From: SHWC01 sp050173345
Lineage (GTDB): Bacteria; Pseudomonadota; Alphaproteobacteria; UBA828
DNA length: 64,000 nt
Assembly: GCA_050173345.1 (NCBI GenBank)
Contig: JBFXKW010000001.1
Span: forward strand, 186,001 to 250,000
Direction of reading: 5' to 3'
Part shown: one piece after another, positions 8,695-17,103 of the stretch
Position numbering within the stretch: the stretch's first letter is position 1
Layout: each line of letters starts with the position of its first letter
The notes under the pieces: generated by a model
Told to the model about the DNA's origin: nothing
Databases searched by the model: none
What the model saw: the letters and a program-made list of their open reading frames with translations, nothing else
Program-made: the position numbers and the translations under genes

Positions 8695-10004
8695 TGCGGG
8701 CAGCGGCTCTCCAGCCTTCCGTCATTGTCGAAGCGGAGCGGAGAGGGATCGGAGACGATCTCGCCCCGCTTGCCAAGGTCCTCCGCGAGCGACGGCGAGA
8801 CCAGGATCTGGTCGAGATGCAGCGTCGAGTACGCGATGCAGAGCCGCGCGTTCTCGCCGTCGGTGCGCCAGCTCGTGGCGACCGCGGTCTGGATCGCCGC
8901 CTTGTCGTCGGCCATCACGGGCGGGATGCGCACGCGCTCGGTGAAGGTCGAAGTACAGGCGTTCATGTACATGGCGTAGAGGTCGAGGTCGTCGGCGACG
9001 CCCTTGGTGATGTAGTCGGCCGCGCCGATGCCGATGGCATTGCCGTGCGCCTCGGGCGTCACGCCGAGCAGCACGAGCTTGTTGATGACGGGCTTCGGCG
9101 GGTTGGGGAGCCCGCGTATGTCGAAGCGTCCAGTGACCGCCGGATCCATGCCGACGCCCGAGATGTTCTTGCCCATGCGCTCGATCACCAACACGTCGAT
9201 CTGCTGGAAGGGAAGCCGCGGGATGAAGCTCTTGGCGAGGCCGAGCAGCCGCGCGTCGGTCGCGTAGAACTGATCGGGCTCGGCGCCCTCGATCGCGGCG
9301 GGCTTCTTCTCGGCGTTCTCGACGATCGCGATGCCATAGGCGATCGGCGAATTCGCGATCGCGATGCGCGCCCATTCGGGAATCACCTCGGCATAGCCGA
9401 CCGTGCCGAGCCGGTGCACGAAGCGCGCGCCCTGCGCCTTGCCGAGGCCGATCGCGACCATCTTGGTCAGCCCACTCTCGACCTCGCGATCGAACGAAGT
9501 GTGCGCCTTGACGCGGTTGATCACGATCACCGCATCGGCCTTCGCTGCGTTGGCGTCGAAATAGACCGGCAGCCCGTGCGAGGTGGTGCCGAGCCGCACC
9601 ACCTCCATCGTCGCTTCGATCGGGCAGCCCATCGCCTCGGGCGTGAAGCCGAGCTCGGCGAGCAGCTTGACCTGGCCCTCGGCGACCGCGCCACCATGGC
9701 TGCCCATGGCGGGCACGATGAAGGGCGTGAAGCCCTTCTGCTTGAGCCAGGCGACCGTGGTCTTGACCACCAGCGGCTTCGACTGGATGCCGCGGCTGCC
9801 GCAGGTGACGGCGACGCGGGCGCCCGGCTTGAGCGTCACGAGCCGCTTCGACCTCTCCAGCGCGGCGACGGTCGCGGCCACGGGGTCGCTCAAGGCCGGC
9901 CCGCTCTCGTGCTTGAGGCGCGCCAGCATGACCGGCGGCAACGGTTCCTTCTCGTATTGCGGCAGGCGGATCGCGGGGAATTGCGGGCTGGCCCGGTTGC
10001 TCAT
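8691..10004 (-). CDS. LarA-like (lactate racemase domain / DUF2088-DUF362 type) protein
   Basis: From ATG 10004 this encodes about 437 residues with features of the LarA/DUF2088 superfamily: a VPAMGSHGGAVAEGQ segment, and an INRVKAHTSFDREVESGLTKM segment where LarA relatives place His and Lys residues that hold the nickel-pincer cofactor. Whether the cofactor-binding Lys is retained cannot be settled by eye. An upstream in-frame start at 10058 would add 18 residues, but the conserved protein begins at MSNRASPQ. The gene converges on the alcohol dehydrogenase with a four-base stop overlap. No larB, larC or larE gene is visible nearby, so racemase activity is doubtful. Confidence 0.72.
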   Translation of the reverse strand: MSNRASPQFPAIRLPQYEKEPLPPVMLARLKHESGPALSDPVAATVAALERSKRLVTLKPGARVAVTCGSRGIQSKPLVVKTTVAWLKQKGFTPFIVPAMGSHGGAVAEGQVKLLAELGFTPEAMGCPIEATMEVVRLGTTSHGLPVYFDANAAKADAVIVINRVKAHTSFDREVESGLTKMVAIGLGKAQGARFVHRLGTVGYAEVIPEWARIAIANSPIAYGIAIVENAEKKPAAIEGAEPDQFYATDARLLGLAKSFIPRLPFQQIDVLVIERMGKNISGVGMDPAVTGRFDIRGLPNPPKPVINKLVLLGVTPEAHGNAIGIGAADYITKGVADDLDLYAMYMNACTSTFTERVRIPPVMADDKAAIQTAVATSWRTDGENARLCIAYSTLHLDQILVSPSLAEDLGKRGEIVSDPSPLRFDNDGRLESRCPH

Positions 10005-10288
10005 GTCTGACTGGCTCTCGGCTGATGGGGGAGGGGACGCGCCATGCGTCCGGCGCACGCCCCCATAGATTAGCGCTGGAAAGCGCGGCGCGGGATCCCA
10101 TTTCTTGTCCGAAATGGCGGGCCGATCAAGCCGCGGCGTCGCCTCGGCCCCGCGAAAGGAGCCCGCGCGTCGCCGAGTGGGCAGCGCGCGCGGGTTCTGC
10201 TATTTGTCCAGCCTACCTCCCCCCGTCTCAACAGGCCCGCGTCGCCGGTCGCTCGGCCGCTTCTCTGGTTCAAAGGTTCCTCGCCTCC

Positions 10289-11491
10289 GTGCAGCGCAAA
10301 CGCATCGATATCATCGTCATCCTGGGCATGCTCATGGCGTTCGCTCCGATGGCGATCGACATGTACCTGCCCGCCTTGCCCACTCTCGAAAGCGCCTTCC
10401 AGGTGGATGCCACGCGGGTTCAGCTCACGCTCGCCGCATTCTTTATCGGCTTCGCGATCGGCCAGGCGTTCTACGGCCCCTTTGCCGATCGCTTCGGCCG
10501 GAAGCCGCCGCTCTATTTCGGGTTGGTGCTGTTCCTCGGCGCCTCCATCGCCTGCGCCTTTGCGCCGTCGATCGAGAGCCTGATCGTGTTGCGGTTCATC
10601 CAGGGGCTCGGCGCCTGCGCCAGCGTCGTGGTGGCGCGCGCCATGGTGCGCGACCTGTTCGAGCCGCGCGACGCGGCGAGGGTGTTCTCCCTCTTGATGC
10701 TGGTGTTCGGCGCCGCGCCGGTGCTCGCGCCGCTGATCGGCGGCTACATCCTGCTTGGCTTCGGCTGGCGCGAAATCTTCGTGGCGCTTGCCGTGTTCGG
10801 TTTCATCTGCTTCATCGCGGCCGCGGTGCGCCTCCCCGAATCGCAGCGGCCGGAAATGGTACAGCCGCTCCGCCTCGGCGTCGTGCTGCGCACCTATTGG
10901 CAGCTCCTGATCCACCGGCGCTACATCGGCAACGTGCTCGCCGGCGGCATCAGCATCTCCGGGCTGTTCGCGTATATCTCCGGCTCGCCGTTCGTGGTGA
11001 TCGAGCTCTATCACGTCGCGGCCGAGGATTTCGGCTGGCTGTTCGGCGCCAATGCGCTCGGCCTGGTCCTGACGGCGCAGATCAACGCGCGCCTGGTCCG
11101 GCACTACCAGCCGGAAACGCTGGTGCTCTGCGGCCTCGGCCTGCAGGCGCTCGCCGGCGCGTTTCTCGTCGTGGCCGGCGCAACCGGCCTCGGCGGCCTC
11201 TACGGTATCGCCGTGCCCCTGTTCGTCTATGTCAGTTGCACGGGCGTCGTCATGCCGAACGCGACGGCGCTCGCCATGGCGCCGTTCCCGCAGATCGCCG
11301 GTGCGGCATCGGCCTTGCTCGGCACGCTGCAATTCGGCCTGGCCGCCATCGCCGCGAGCCTGGTCGGCGCCGCCCACAATGATTCCGCGCTGCCGATGGC
11401 AGGCGTCATCCTCGGCTGCGGCGGGCTCGCCTTCCTCATCTTCAGCGTCATGGTCGTGTCGCGGAGCACGACCCGCATCGTCCGGGAGTAA
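10289..11491 (+). CDS. MFS exporter, Bcr/CflA drug-resistance type
   Basis: This is a 400-residue inner-membrane major facilitator with about twelve hydrophobic segments. The first helix ends MAIDMYLPALPTL and the loop after helix 2 carries GPFADRFGRKPP, both typical of the Bcr/CflA subfamily that exports antibiotics, dipeptides or sulfonamides by proton antiport. I chose the GTG at 10289 because the family begins only a few residues before the first helix; the open frame extends further upstream to 10025, but that part is GC-rich and not protein-like. An AAAGG sits about 12 bases before the GTG. It precedes the aap operon by 101 bases, with no sign of coupling. Confidence 0.85.
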   Translation: MQRKRIDIIVILGMLMAFAPMAIDMYLPALPTLESAFQVDATRVQLTLAAFFIGFAIGQAFYGPFADRFGRKPPLYFGLVLFLGASIACAFAPSIESLIVLRFIQGLGACASVVVARAMVRDLFEPRDAARVFSLLMLVFGAAPVLAPLIGGYILLGFGWREIFVALAVFGFICFIAAAVRLPESQRPEMVQPLRLGVVLRTYWQLLIHRRYIGNVLAGGISISGLFAYISGSPFVVIELYHVAAEDFGWLFGANALGLVLTAQINARLVRHYQPETLVLCGLGLQALAGAFLVVAGATGLGGLYGIAVPLFVYVSCTGVVMPNATALAMAPFPQIAGAASALLGTLQFGLAAIAASLVGAAHNDSALPMAGVILGCGGLAFLIFSVMVVSRSTTRIVRE

Positions 11492-11592
11492 CCGGAGCCC
11501 AGCGCCGTGTGGGAAGGCGGCAGGGGTTGGTCATCCAGGTGAACCATGGTCTAGTACGCTCTCGATCGCAGGATCGGAAGAGGGAGGGACGC

Positions 11593-12618
11593 ATGCACAA
11601 GCTCATGATCGCCGCTGCCGTAACGTTGTACGCCAGCGTCATGGCTCTCGGCACTGCGCAGGCCGGCGCCACGCTCGATGCGGTGAAGGCGCGCGGCGAG
11701 CTCGCCTGCGGCGTGAACACCGGCCTCGAAGGCTTCGGGCGGCCGGATGACCAGGGCAATTGGAAGGGCCTCGACATCGACACCTGCAAGGCGGTCGCGG
11801 CGGTCATCCTGGGCGATCCAGCCAAGACGAAGTTCACGCCGCTCAACGCGCAGCAGCGCTTTCCCGCGCTCCAGTCCGGCGAGATCGATCTCCTGGTCCG
11901 CAACACGACGTGGACCCTGCAGCGCGACACCGCGCTCGGCTTCAATTTCGCGCCGACCACCTTCTATGACGGCCAAGGCTTCCTCGTCGCCAAGGCCGCC
12001 GACGTGGCCAGCGCGAAAGACCTCTCGGGCGCGACCGTCTGCGTCCAGCAGGGCACGACCACGGAGCTCAATCTGGCCGACTATTTCCGCCGGCACGGCA
12101 TGGATCTGAAGCCGCTGCTCTTCTCCGAGCTGGCCGAGGCGGAGACCGCGTTCTTCGCCGGGCGCTGCGACGCCTTTACGGCTGACGGCTCGGCCCTTGC
12201 CTCGATCCGCGCTGCCAAGGCCGGCAACCCGGACGACTTCGTGATCCTCCCCGAGGTGATCTCTAAGGAGCCGCTCGGCCCGGTCGTGCGGCACGGCGAC
12301 GACGAGTTCTTCGACATCGTGAAATGGACCGTGTTCGCTCTGATCGAGGCCGAGGAATACGGCATCACGCAGGCCAATGTCGACGAGATGAAGGGAAGCG
12401 AAGACCCGAACATCAAGCGCCTGCTCGGCGTCACGGCGGGCAATGGCGAGGCGCTCGGCCTCGACGAGGAATGGGCGGCCCGCGCCATCAAGGCGGTCGG
12501 CAACTATGGCGAGATCTTCGAGCGCAATGTCGGCAAGGGCTCGCCGCTCAAGCTGGAGCGCGGCCTGAATGCGTTGTGGACCGAAGGCGGCCTGATCTAC
12601 GCGATGCCGCTCCGCTAG
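11593..12618 (+). CDS. aapJ: general L-amino-acid ABC transporter, periplasmic binding protein
   Basis: The 341-residue product starts with a signal peptide (about residues 1-24, ending GTAQA) and then the AapJ/BztA-type sequence TLDAVKARGELACGVNTGLEGFG. It should capture polar L-amino acids in the periplasm for the AapQMP transporter encoded next. The motif VRNTTWTLQRDTALG is characteristic of this subfamily. ATG 11593 is preceded by a strong GGAAGAGGGAGGGA ribosome-binding site; the longer open frame from 11509 lacks a signal peptide at its start. AapQ follows after 77 bases. The high conservation makes the assignment firm. Confidence 0.95.
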   Translation: MHKLMIAAAVTLYASVMALGTAQAGATLDAVKARGELACGVNTGLEGFGRPDDQGNWKGLDIDTCKAVAAVILGDPAKTKFTPLNAQQRFPALQSGEIDLLVRNTTWTLQRDTALGFNFAPTTFYDGQGFLVAKAADVASAKDLSGATVCVQQGTTTELNLADYFRRHGMDLKPLLFSELAEAETAFFAGRCDAFTADGSALASIRAAKAGNPDDFVILPEVISKEPLGPVVRHGDDEFFDIVKWTVFALIEAEEYGITQANVDEMKGSEDPNIKRLLGVTAGNGEALGLDEEWAARAIKAVGNYGEIFERNVGKGSPLKLERGLNALWTEGGLIYAMPLR

Positions 12619-12695
12619 ATGCGGGGAGACGACGAGGCCGCCCGAATATCGGCGGCCCAGACTCTTCGATCGGCCGACGCCGGCGGGACAAGCCG

Positions 12696-13895
12696 ATGGC
12701 GCGCATGATCGACGCGAGGGACGGCACGGGGCCGGTCTCCTTCGTGCTGGCGTTCCTCGGCAGCCGGGCCGCGCGCGCGATCTTCTATCAGGTCGTGGTC
12801 ATCGCGGCGGTCCTGGGCGCGGGCTACTACCTCGTCTCCAACGTGCTCGACAATCTGGCGAGCCGGAACATCGCGACCGGCTTCTCGTTCCTGGCGCGCG
12901 AGGCGGGCTTTCCGATCGCCGAGCACGCGATCGAATATTCGCCGGCCTCGACCTATGGCCGGGCCTATCTCGTCGGCATCCTCAACACACTGCAGGTCTC
13001 CGCGATCGGCATCGTGCTGGCGACGATCCTCGGCGTGGTCATCGGCGTCGCGCGGCTGTCGTCGAACTGGCTCGTAGCGAGGCTGGCCTCCGGCTATGTC
13101 GAGACCATCCGCAACACGCCGCTGGTCCTGCAGCTCTTCTTCTGGTACGCGCTGATCCTAGCGCTGCCGGGGCCCAAGCAGGCGCTCGCGCTGCTCAATG
13201 GCAGCCTGTTCATCTCCAATCGCGGCATCGACTTTCCGCTGCCCGATCTCGAGCCGGTGCATGGCTGGATGCTGGCGCTGGTCGTGCTCGGCGTCGCCGC
13301 GGTGATCGGCCTCGGCATCGTCTCGCGGCGCCGCCAGATGCGGACCGGCATGCGGCTTCCGGTGTTCTGGCTTGGCGTCGCGCTCGCCCTCGGCCCGGCG
13401 TTGATCCTCTTCTTCGCCTCGGGCATGCCGCTGACGTTCCTGGTGCCCGAACTGAAGGGATTCAACTTCGCCGGGGGCGCGAGGCTTTCGCCGGAGTTCT
13501 TCGCGCTCGTCTTCGGGCTCACGGTCTATACCGCCGCCTTCATCGCCGAGGTGGTGCGTGCCGGCATCCTTGCCGTGCCGCGCGGGCAGACCGAGGCGTC
13601 GCTCGCCGTCGGGCTGAAGCGCGGGCATGCGCTCCGCTTCGTGATCCTGCCGCAGGCGCTGCGGCTCATCGTGCCGCCGCTCACCAACCAGTACCTCAAC
13701 CTCACCAAGAACTCCTCGCTCGCGGTCGCGATCGGCTACCAGGAGCTCGTCTCGATCGGCCAGACCACGATCAACCAGACCGGCCAGGCGATCGAGGGCA
13801 TCGCCATGATCATGGCGGTCTACCTGACGATCAGCCTGGCGATCTCCGCCTTCATGAACTGGTACAACAAGCGGATCGCGCTGAAGGAGCGCTGA
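12696..13895 (+). CDS. aapQ: general L-amino-acid ABC transporter permease AapQ
   Basis: The 399-residue product is an inner-membrane permease of the His/Glu/Gln/Arg type, with about eight hydrophobic segments. The cytoplasmic coupling loop is visible near residues 300-320 (QTEASLAVGLKRGHALRF followed by VILPQALR). It pairs with AapM to form the translocation channel. ATG 12696 starts MARMIDARDG; a second ATG three codons later is possible. The stop is one base before the GTG start of aapM, implying translational coupling within the aapJQMP operon. Confidence 0.94.
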   Translation: MARMIDARDGTGPVSFVLAFLGSRAARAIFYQVVVIAAVLGAGYYLVSNVLDNLASRNIATGFSFLAREAGFPIAEHAIEYSPASTYGRAYLVGILNTLQVSAIGIVLATILGVVIGVARLSSNWLVARLASGYVETIRNTPLVLQLFFWYALILALPGPKQALALLNGSLFISNRGIDFPLPDLEPVHGWMLALVVLGVAAVIGLGIVSRRRQMRTGMRLPVFWLGVALALGPALILFFASGMPLTFLVPELKGFNFAGGARLSPEFFALVFGLTVYTAAFIAEVVRAGILAVPRGQTEASLAVGLKRGHALRFVILPQALRLIVPPLTNQYLNLTKNSSLAVAIGYQELVSIGQTTINQTGQAIEGIAMIMAVYLTISLAISAFMNWYNKRIALKER

Positions 13896-13896
13896 G

Positions 13897-15009
13897 GTGA
13901 CGACGCGCGGAGACGCCGTGAAGCCCCGTTCCTTGCCGCCGCCCGCGCAGCGCGGTGCCTTGGCGTGGGTCCAGCGGAACCTGTTCAATACCTGGTACAA
14001 CGCGCTCCTCACGCTGGGTGCGCTCTACCTGATCGTGATCGTCGTCAAGGCGCTGGTCGGCTGGGCGCTGGTCGATGCGGTCTGGGTCGGCACGAGCGAC
14101 GATTGCCGCGCGGTCTCCGGCGAGGGCGCGTGCTGGGCGGTGGTCGCCGAGAAGCACCGCTTCATCCTGTTCGGCACCTACCCCTATGACGAGCAGTGGC
14201 GTCCGGCGCTCGCGATCATCCTGTTCATCGTCGGGGTCGCGGCATCGACCTGGCGGCGCCTGTGGTCGCGGGCGCTCGCGGTCGGCTGGCTCGTCTTCCT
14301 CGGCCTGCTCGGCCTTCTGCTCCATGGCGGGGTGCTCGGCCTGACCGCGGTGCCTACCGAGCTCTGGGGCGGCCTGCCGCTCACCATCATGCTCGCGGTG
14401 GTCGGCGTGGTCTGCTCGCTGCCGCTCGCCATCCTGCTGGCGCTCGGCCGGCGTTCGGACATGCCGCTGATCCGGGCGGTCAGCGTCGGCTATATCGAGC
14501 TGGTCCGCGGCGTGCCGCTGGTCTCGATCCTGTTCATGGCCTCGGTCATGTTCCCGCTGTTCCTGCCCGAGGGCGTCACCGTCAACAAGCTCTTGCGGGC
14601 GCAGGTCGGCATCATCCTGTTCTCGGCCGCCTATCTCGCCGAGGTCGTGCGCGGCGGCCTGCAGGCGGTGCCGAACGGCCAATACGAGGCGGCCGATTCG
14701 CTCGGCCTCGGCTATTGGCGCAAGATGCGCTTCGTGGTCCTGCCGCAGGCGCTCAAGATGGTGATCCCGCCGCTGGTCAACAGCTTCATCGCGACCTTCA
14801 AGGACACCTCGCTGGTGATCGTCATCGGCCTGTACGACCTGCTGGGCGCCACGCGCACGGCGACCAACGAGCCGGCTTGGCGCAGCTTCGCGACCGAGGG
14901 CTACATCTTCGTCGCCGCCATCTTCTTCGTGTTCTGCGCCTTCATGTCGCGCTACAGCCAGCACGTCGAGCGCGCCCGCGGCGCCGCGGCGCCGCGAGGG
15001 CCGCGATGA
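13897..15009 (+). CDS. aapM: general L-amino-acid ABC transporter permease AapM
   Basis: This 370-residue membrane protein is the second aap permease. Hydrophobic segments begin near residue 37. The EAA-type coupling loop reads EAADSLGLGYWRKMRF then VVLPQALK near residue 270. It starts with GTG at 13897 right after the aapQ stop, and its own TGA overlaps the ATG of aapP in ATGA. A second in-frame GTG at 13918 could be the true start, because the first seven residues are not conserved-looking. It acts with AapJ, AapQ and AapP in uptake of polar amino acids. Confidence 0.94.
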   Translation: MTTRGDAVKPRSLPPPAQRGALAWVQRNLFNTWYNALLTLGALYLIVIVVKALVGWALVDAVWVGTSDDCRAVSGEGACWAVVAEKHRFILFGTYPYDEQWRPALAIILFIVGVAASTWRRLWSRALAVGWLVFLGLLGLLLHGGVLGLTAVPTELWGGLPLTIMLAVVGVVCSLPLAILLALGRRSDMPLIRAVSVGYIELVRGVPLVSILFMASVMFPLFLPEGVTVNKLLRAQVGIILFSAAYLAEVVRGGLQAVPNGQYEAADSLGLGYWRKMRFVVLPQALKMVIPPLVNSFIATFKDTSLVIVIGLYDLLGATRTATNEPAWRSFATEGYIFVAAIFFVFCAFMSRYSQHVERARGAAAPRGPR

Positions 15010-15749
15010 GCGGGCCGCCGATCGTCGAGATGCGCGGCGTCAACAAGTGGTTCGGCACATTCCATGTGCTGCGCAACATCGACCTGACGATCGGCAGGGG
15101 CGAGCGCATCGTCATCTGCGGCCCCTCGGGCTCGGGCAAATCGACCCTGATCCGCTGCATCAACCGGCTGGAGGAGCATCAGGAGGGCACCATCATCGTC
15201 GACGGCATCGAGCTCAACGACCGCGTCAAGAACACCGAGGCGGTGCGCCGCGAGGTCGGCATGGTGTTCCAGCAGTTCAACCTGTTCCCGCATCTCACCG
15301 TGCTGCAGAACTGCACGCTGGCGCCAATCTGGGTCAAGCGCATGCCGAGGCGCGAGGCCGAGGCGGAGGCCATGCGCTATCTGGAGCGCGTGCACATCCC
15401 CGAGCAGGCCGGCAAGTATCCCGGCCAGCTTTCGGGCGGCCAGCAGCAGCGCGTCGCGATCGCCCGCGCGCTCTGCCTCAACCCCAAGATCATGCTGTTC
15501 GACGAGCCGACCTCCGCGCTTGACCCCGAGATGATCAAGGAGGTGCTCGACGTGATCGTCGAGCTTGCGGAAACCGGCATGACCATGCTCTGCGTCACGC
15601 ACGAGATGGGCTTCGCCCGCCGGGTGGCGGACCGCATCCTCTTCATGGACGAGGGCGAGATCGTCGAGGCGGCGCCGCCCGAGCGCTTCTTCGCCGCGCC
15701 CGAGAGCGAGCGCACCCGGCGCTTCCTGAGCCGGATCTTGTCTCATTGA
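15006..15749 (+). CDS. aapP: general L-amino-acid ABC transporter ATP-binding protein
   Basis: The 247-residue ATPase drives the AapQM permease. The Walker A motif GPSGSGKST, Q-loop (MVFQQFNLFPHLTV), ABC signature LSGGQQQR, Walker B LFDEPTSALD and switch His (VTHEMGF) are all intact. It begins four bases inside aapM. The length is normal for polar-amino-acid ATPases. It ends the operon; a putative separate promoter for the next gene starts about 38 bases beyond the stop. Confidence 0.96.
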   Translation: MSGPPIVEMRGVNKWFGTFHVLRNIDLTIGRGERIVICGPSGSGKSTLIRCINRLEEHQEGTIIVDGIELNDRVKNTEAVRREVGMVFQQFNLFPHLTVLQNCTLAPIWVKRMPRREAEAEAMRYLERVHIPEQAGKYPGQLSGGQQQRVAIARALCLNPKIMLFDEPTSALDPEMIKEVLDVIVELAETGMTMLCVTHEMGFARRVADRILFMDEGEIVEAAPPERFFAAPESERTRRFLSRILSH

Positions 15750-15786
15750 CGGAGAACAAGGAACGTCGCAGCGAATGATCGAATAT

Positions 15787-15795
15787 TGCTATAGT
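15787..15795 (+). promoter_or_regulatory. possible extended -10 promoter for the exported protein gene
   Basis: TGCTATAGT matches an extended -10 element (TGn-TATAGT) about 30 bases before the ATG at 15825. No clear -35 is visible at the right spacing, which is tolerated by extended -10 promoters. It would give a leader of roughly 23 bases. This is a visual call only. Confidence 0.35.
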
Positions 15796-15824
15796 TGCCG
15801 ATCGGACAGACCAGGGAGACCGCA

Positions 15825-16373
15825 ATGTCGATAGCAAGAACGGTTCGAAACACTCTCTTCGTGCTGATTGCCTGCGCCGGGCTCGGGCTCGGCACGCTGG
15901 CCGGCGCCAGCGCGGCGGATGAAGGGCCGGCGGCCTTCTACGGGCGCTTCCAGGGCGCCGGCATCACCCAGGATCCCAACACTGTTTACTTCGGCTTCGA
16001 CGAGCGCACCGTCGATGTCGAGATCGGTGCCGACGGCGCTGGCTTCTTCGTCGAGTGGACCACAGTGATCCGCGACTTCCGCGACAGCGAGCCGAGGCGC
16101 AGGAACGCGCGCGTCAGCTTCGACCCGACCGAACGCCCCGGCCTCTACCTGGAACGGGGGGCGGCGTCCGGGATAGCCGAGGGTATCTCCTGGGCATCGA
16201 TTCAGGGGAAGTCCTTGACCGTCCGGGTGCTGGCCATCCTTGACGACGGTACCTACCGGCTGCAGACCTATGAGCGCGCGCTGACCGAAGACGGGATGTT
16301 CCTGTTCTTCAGGAGCGACCAGGACGGCGGCACGGTCCGCTTCGTCACGGCCCGGCTCAAGAAGGTCCAGTAG
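15825..16373 (+). CDS. exported protein of unknown function
   Basis: The gene encodes 182 residues with a clear signal peptide: a charged start (MSIARTVR), a hydrophobic stretch (TLFVLIACAGLGLGTLAG) and a cleavage site near ASA-AD around residue 30. The mature part is mostly beta-like and reads as a small soluble periplasmic domain, with no cysteine after the signal. I do not recognise the family. CCAGGGAGAC before ATG 15825 serves as ribosome-binding site. It stands between aapP and a secreted cyclophilin on the same strand; nothing links it functionally to either. Confidence 0.75.
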   Translation: MSIARTVRNTLFVLIACAGLGLGTLAGASAADEGPAAFYGRFQGAGITQDPNTVYFGFDERTVDVEIGADGAGFFVEWTTVIRDFRDSEPRRRNARVSFDPTERPGLYLERGAASGIAEGISWASIQGKSLTVRVLAILDDGTYRLQTYERALTEDGMFLFFRSDQDGGTVRFVTARLKKVQ

Positions 16374-16515
16374 CCGGCAACCACGCGAGGGTAGGCCGGG
16401 CGGCGATCGCTCGGCCTATCGTTGCTTGGACTGAGCGGTTGCGTCAGGGCGCCCCGGCTTTCATGATGTGGCGTGCCGGGCCTCAACCGGCGCCGGTGCA
16501 GTTCAGGAGGGTGCA

Positions 16516-17091
16516 ATGATTCGTCCGTTCGTCGTCGCTTTGGCCGCGGGTATTCTGTTCGCCGCTTCGACCGAGCGTGGGTCGGCCGCGGACGCGCCGC
16601 GCGTCAAGCTCGTCACGAACTACGGCACCATCGTCGTCGAGCTGTATCCCGAGAAGGCACCGAAGACCGTCGAGAACTTCCTCGGCTATGTGCGGGGCGG
16701 CCACTATGACGGCACCGTCTTCCACCGGGTAATCCCGGATTTCATGATCCAGGGCGGCGGCTTCGCGCCGGGCCTCAAGCAGAAGCCGACCAACGGGTCG
16801 ATCCCGAACGAGGCGGACAACGGCCTCAAGAACAATATCGGCACGATCGCGATGGCACGCACCTCCGACCCGCACTCGGCTTCCGCGCAGTTCTTCATCA
16901 ACACCAAGGACAACGCCTTCCTCAACCATCGCAGCAAGACGTCCGAAGGCTGGGGCTATGCCGTGTTCGGCAAGGTCGTGGAAGGCATGGAAGTGGTCGA
17001 GACCATCGAGCACGTCAAGACCGGGCGGGTGGGCCGCTATGACGACGTTCCGGTCGAGGACGTGGTGATCGAGAAGGCCGAGGCGCTGTAG
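16516..17091 (+). CDS. periplasmic cyclophilin-type peptidyl-prolyl isomerase
   Basis: The 191-residue product begins with a signal peptide (MIRPFVVALAAGILFAAS, cleavage near GSAA-DA at residue 25), then a complete cyclophilin domain. Active-site segments are present: the FHRVIPDFMIQGG stretch with the catalytic Arg, and SASAQFFIN. It should catalyse prolyl cis/trans isomerisation during protein folding in the periplasm. AGGAGGG at 16505-16511 is a strong ribosome-binding site that decides the ATG at 16516 over upstream alternatives. Its stop is 12 bases from the stop of the converging oxygenase gene. Confidence 0.94.
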   Translation: MIRPFVVALAAGILFAASTERGSAADAPRVKLVTNYGTIVVELYPEKAPKTVENFLGYVRGGHYDGTVFHRVIPDFMIQGGGFAPGLKQKPTNGSIPNEADNGLKNNIGTIAMARTSDPHSASAQFFINTKDNAFLNHRSKTSEGWGYAVFGKVVEGMEVVETIEHVKTGRVGRYDDVPVEDVVIEKAEAL

Positions 17092-17103
17092 CCTCGCCTC
17101 CGC

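Noticed and set aside
10085..10130. Small CCATTTC/GAAATGG palindrome before the MFS gene
   Set aside because: It is a short 7-bp stem without T-run or known operator form, so I did not list it as a feature.
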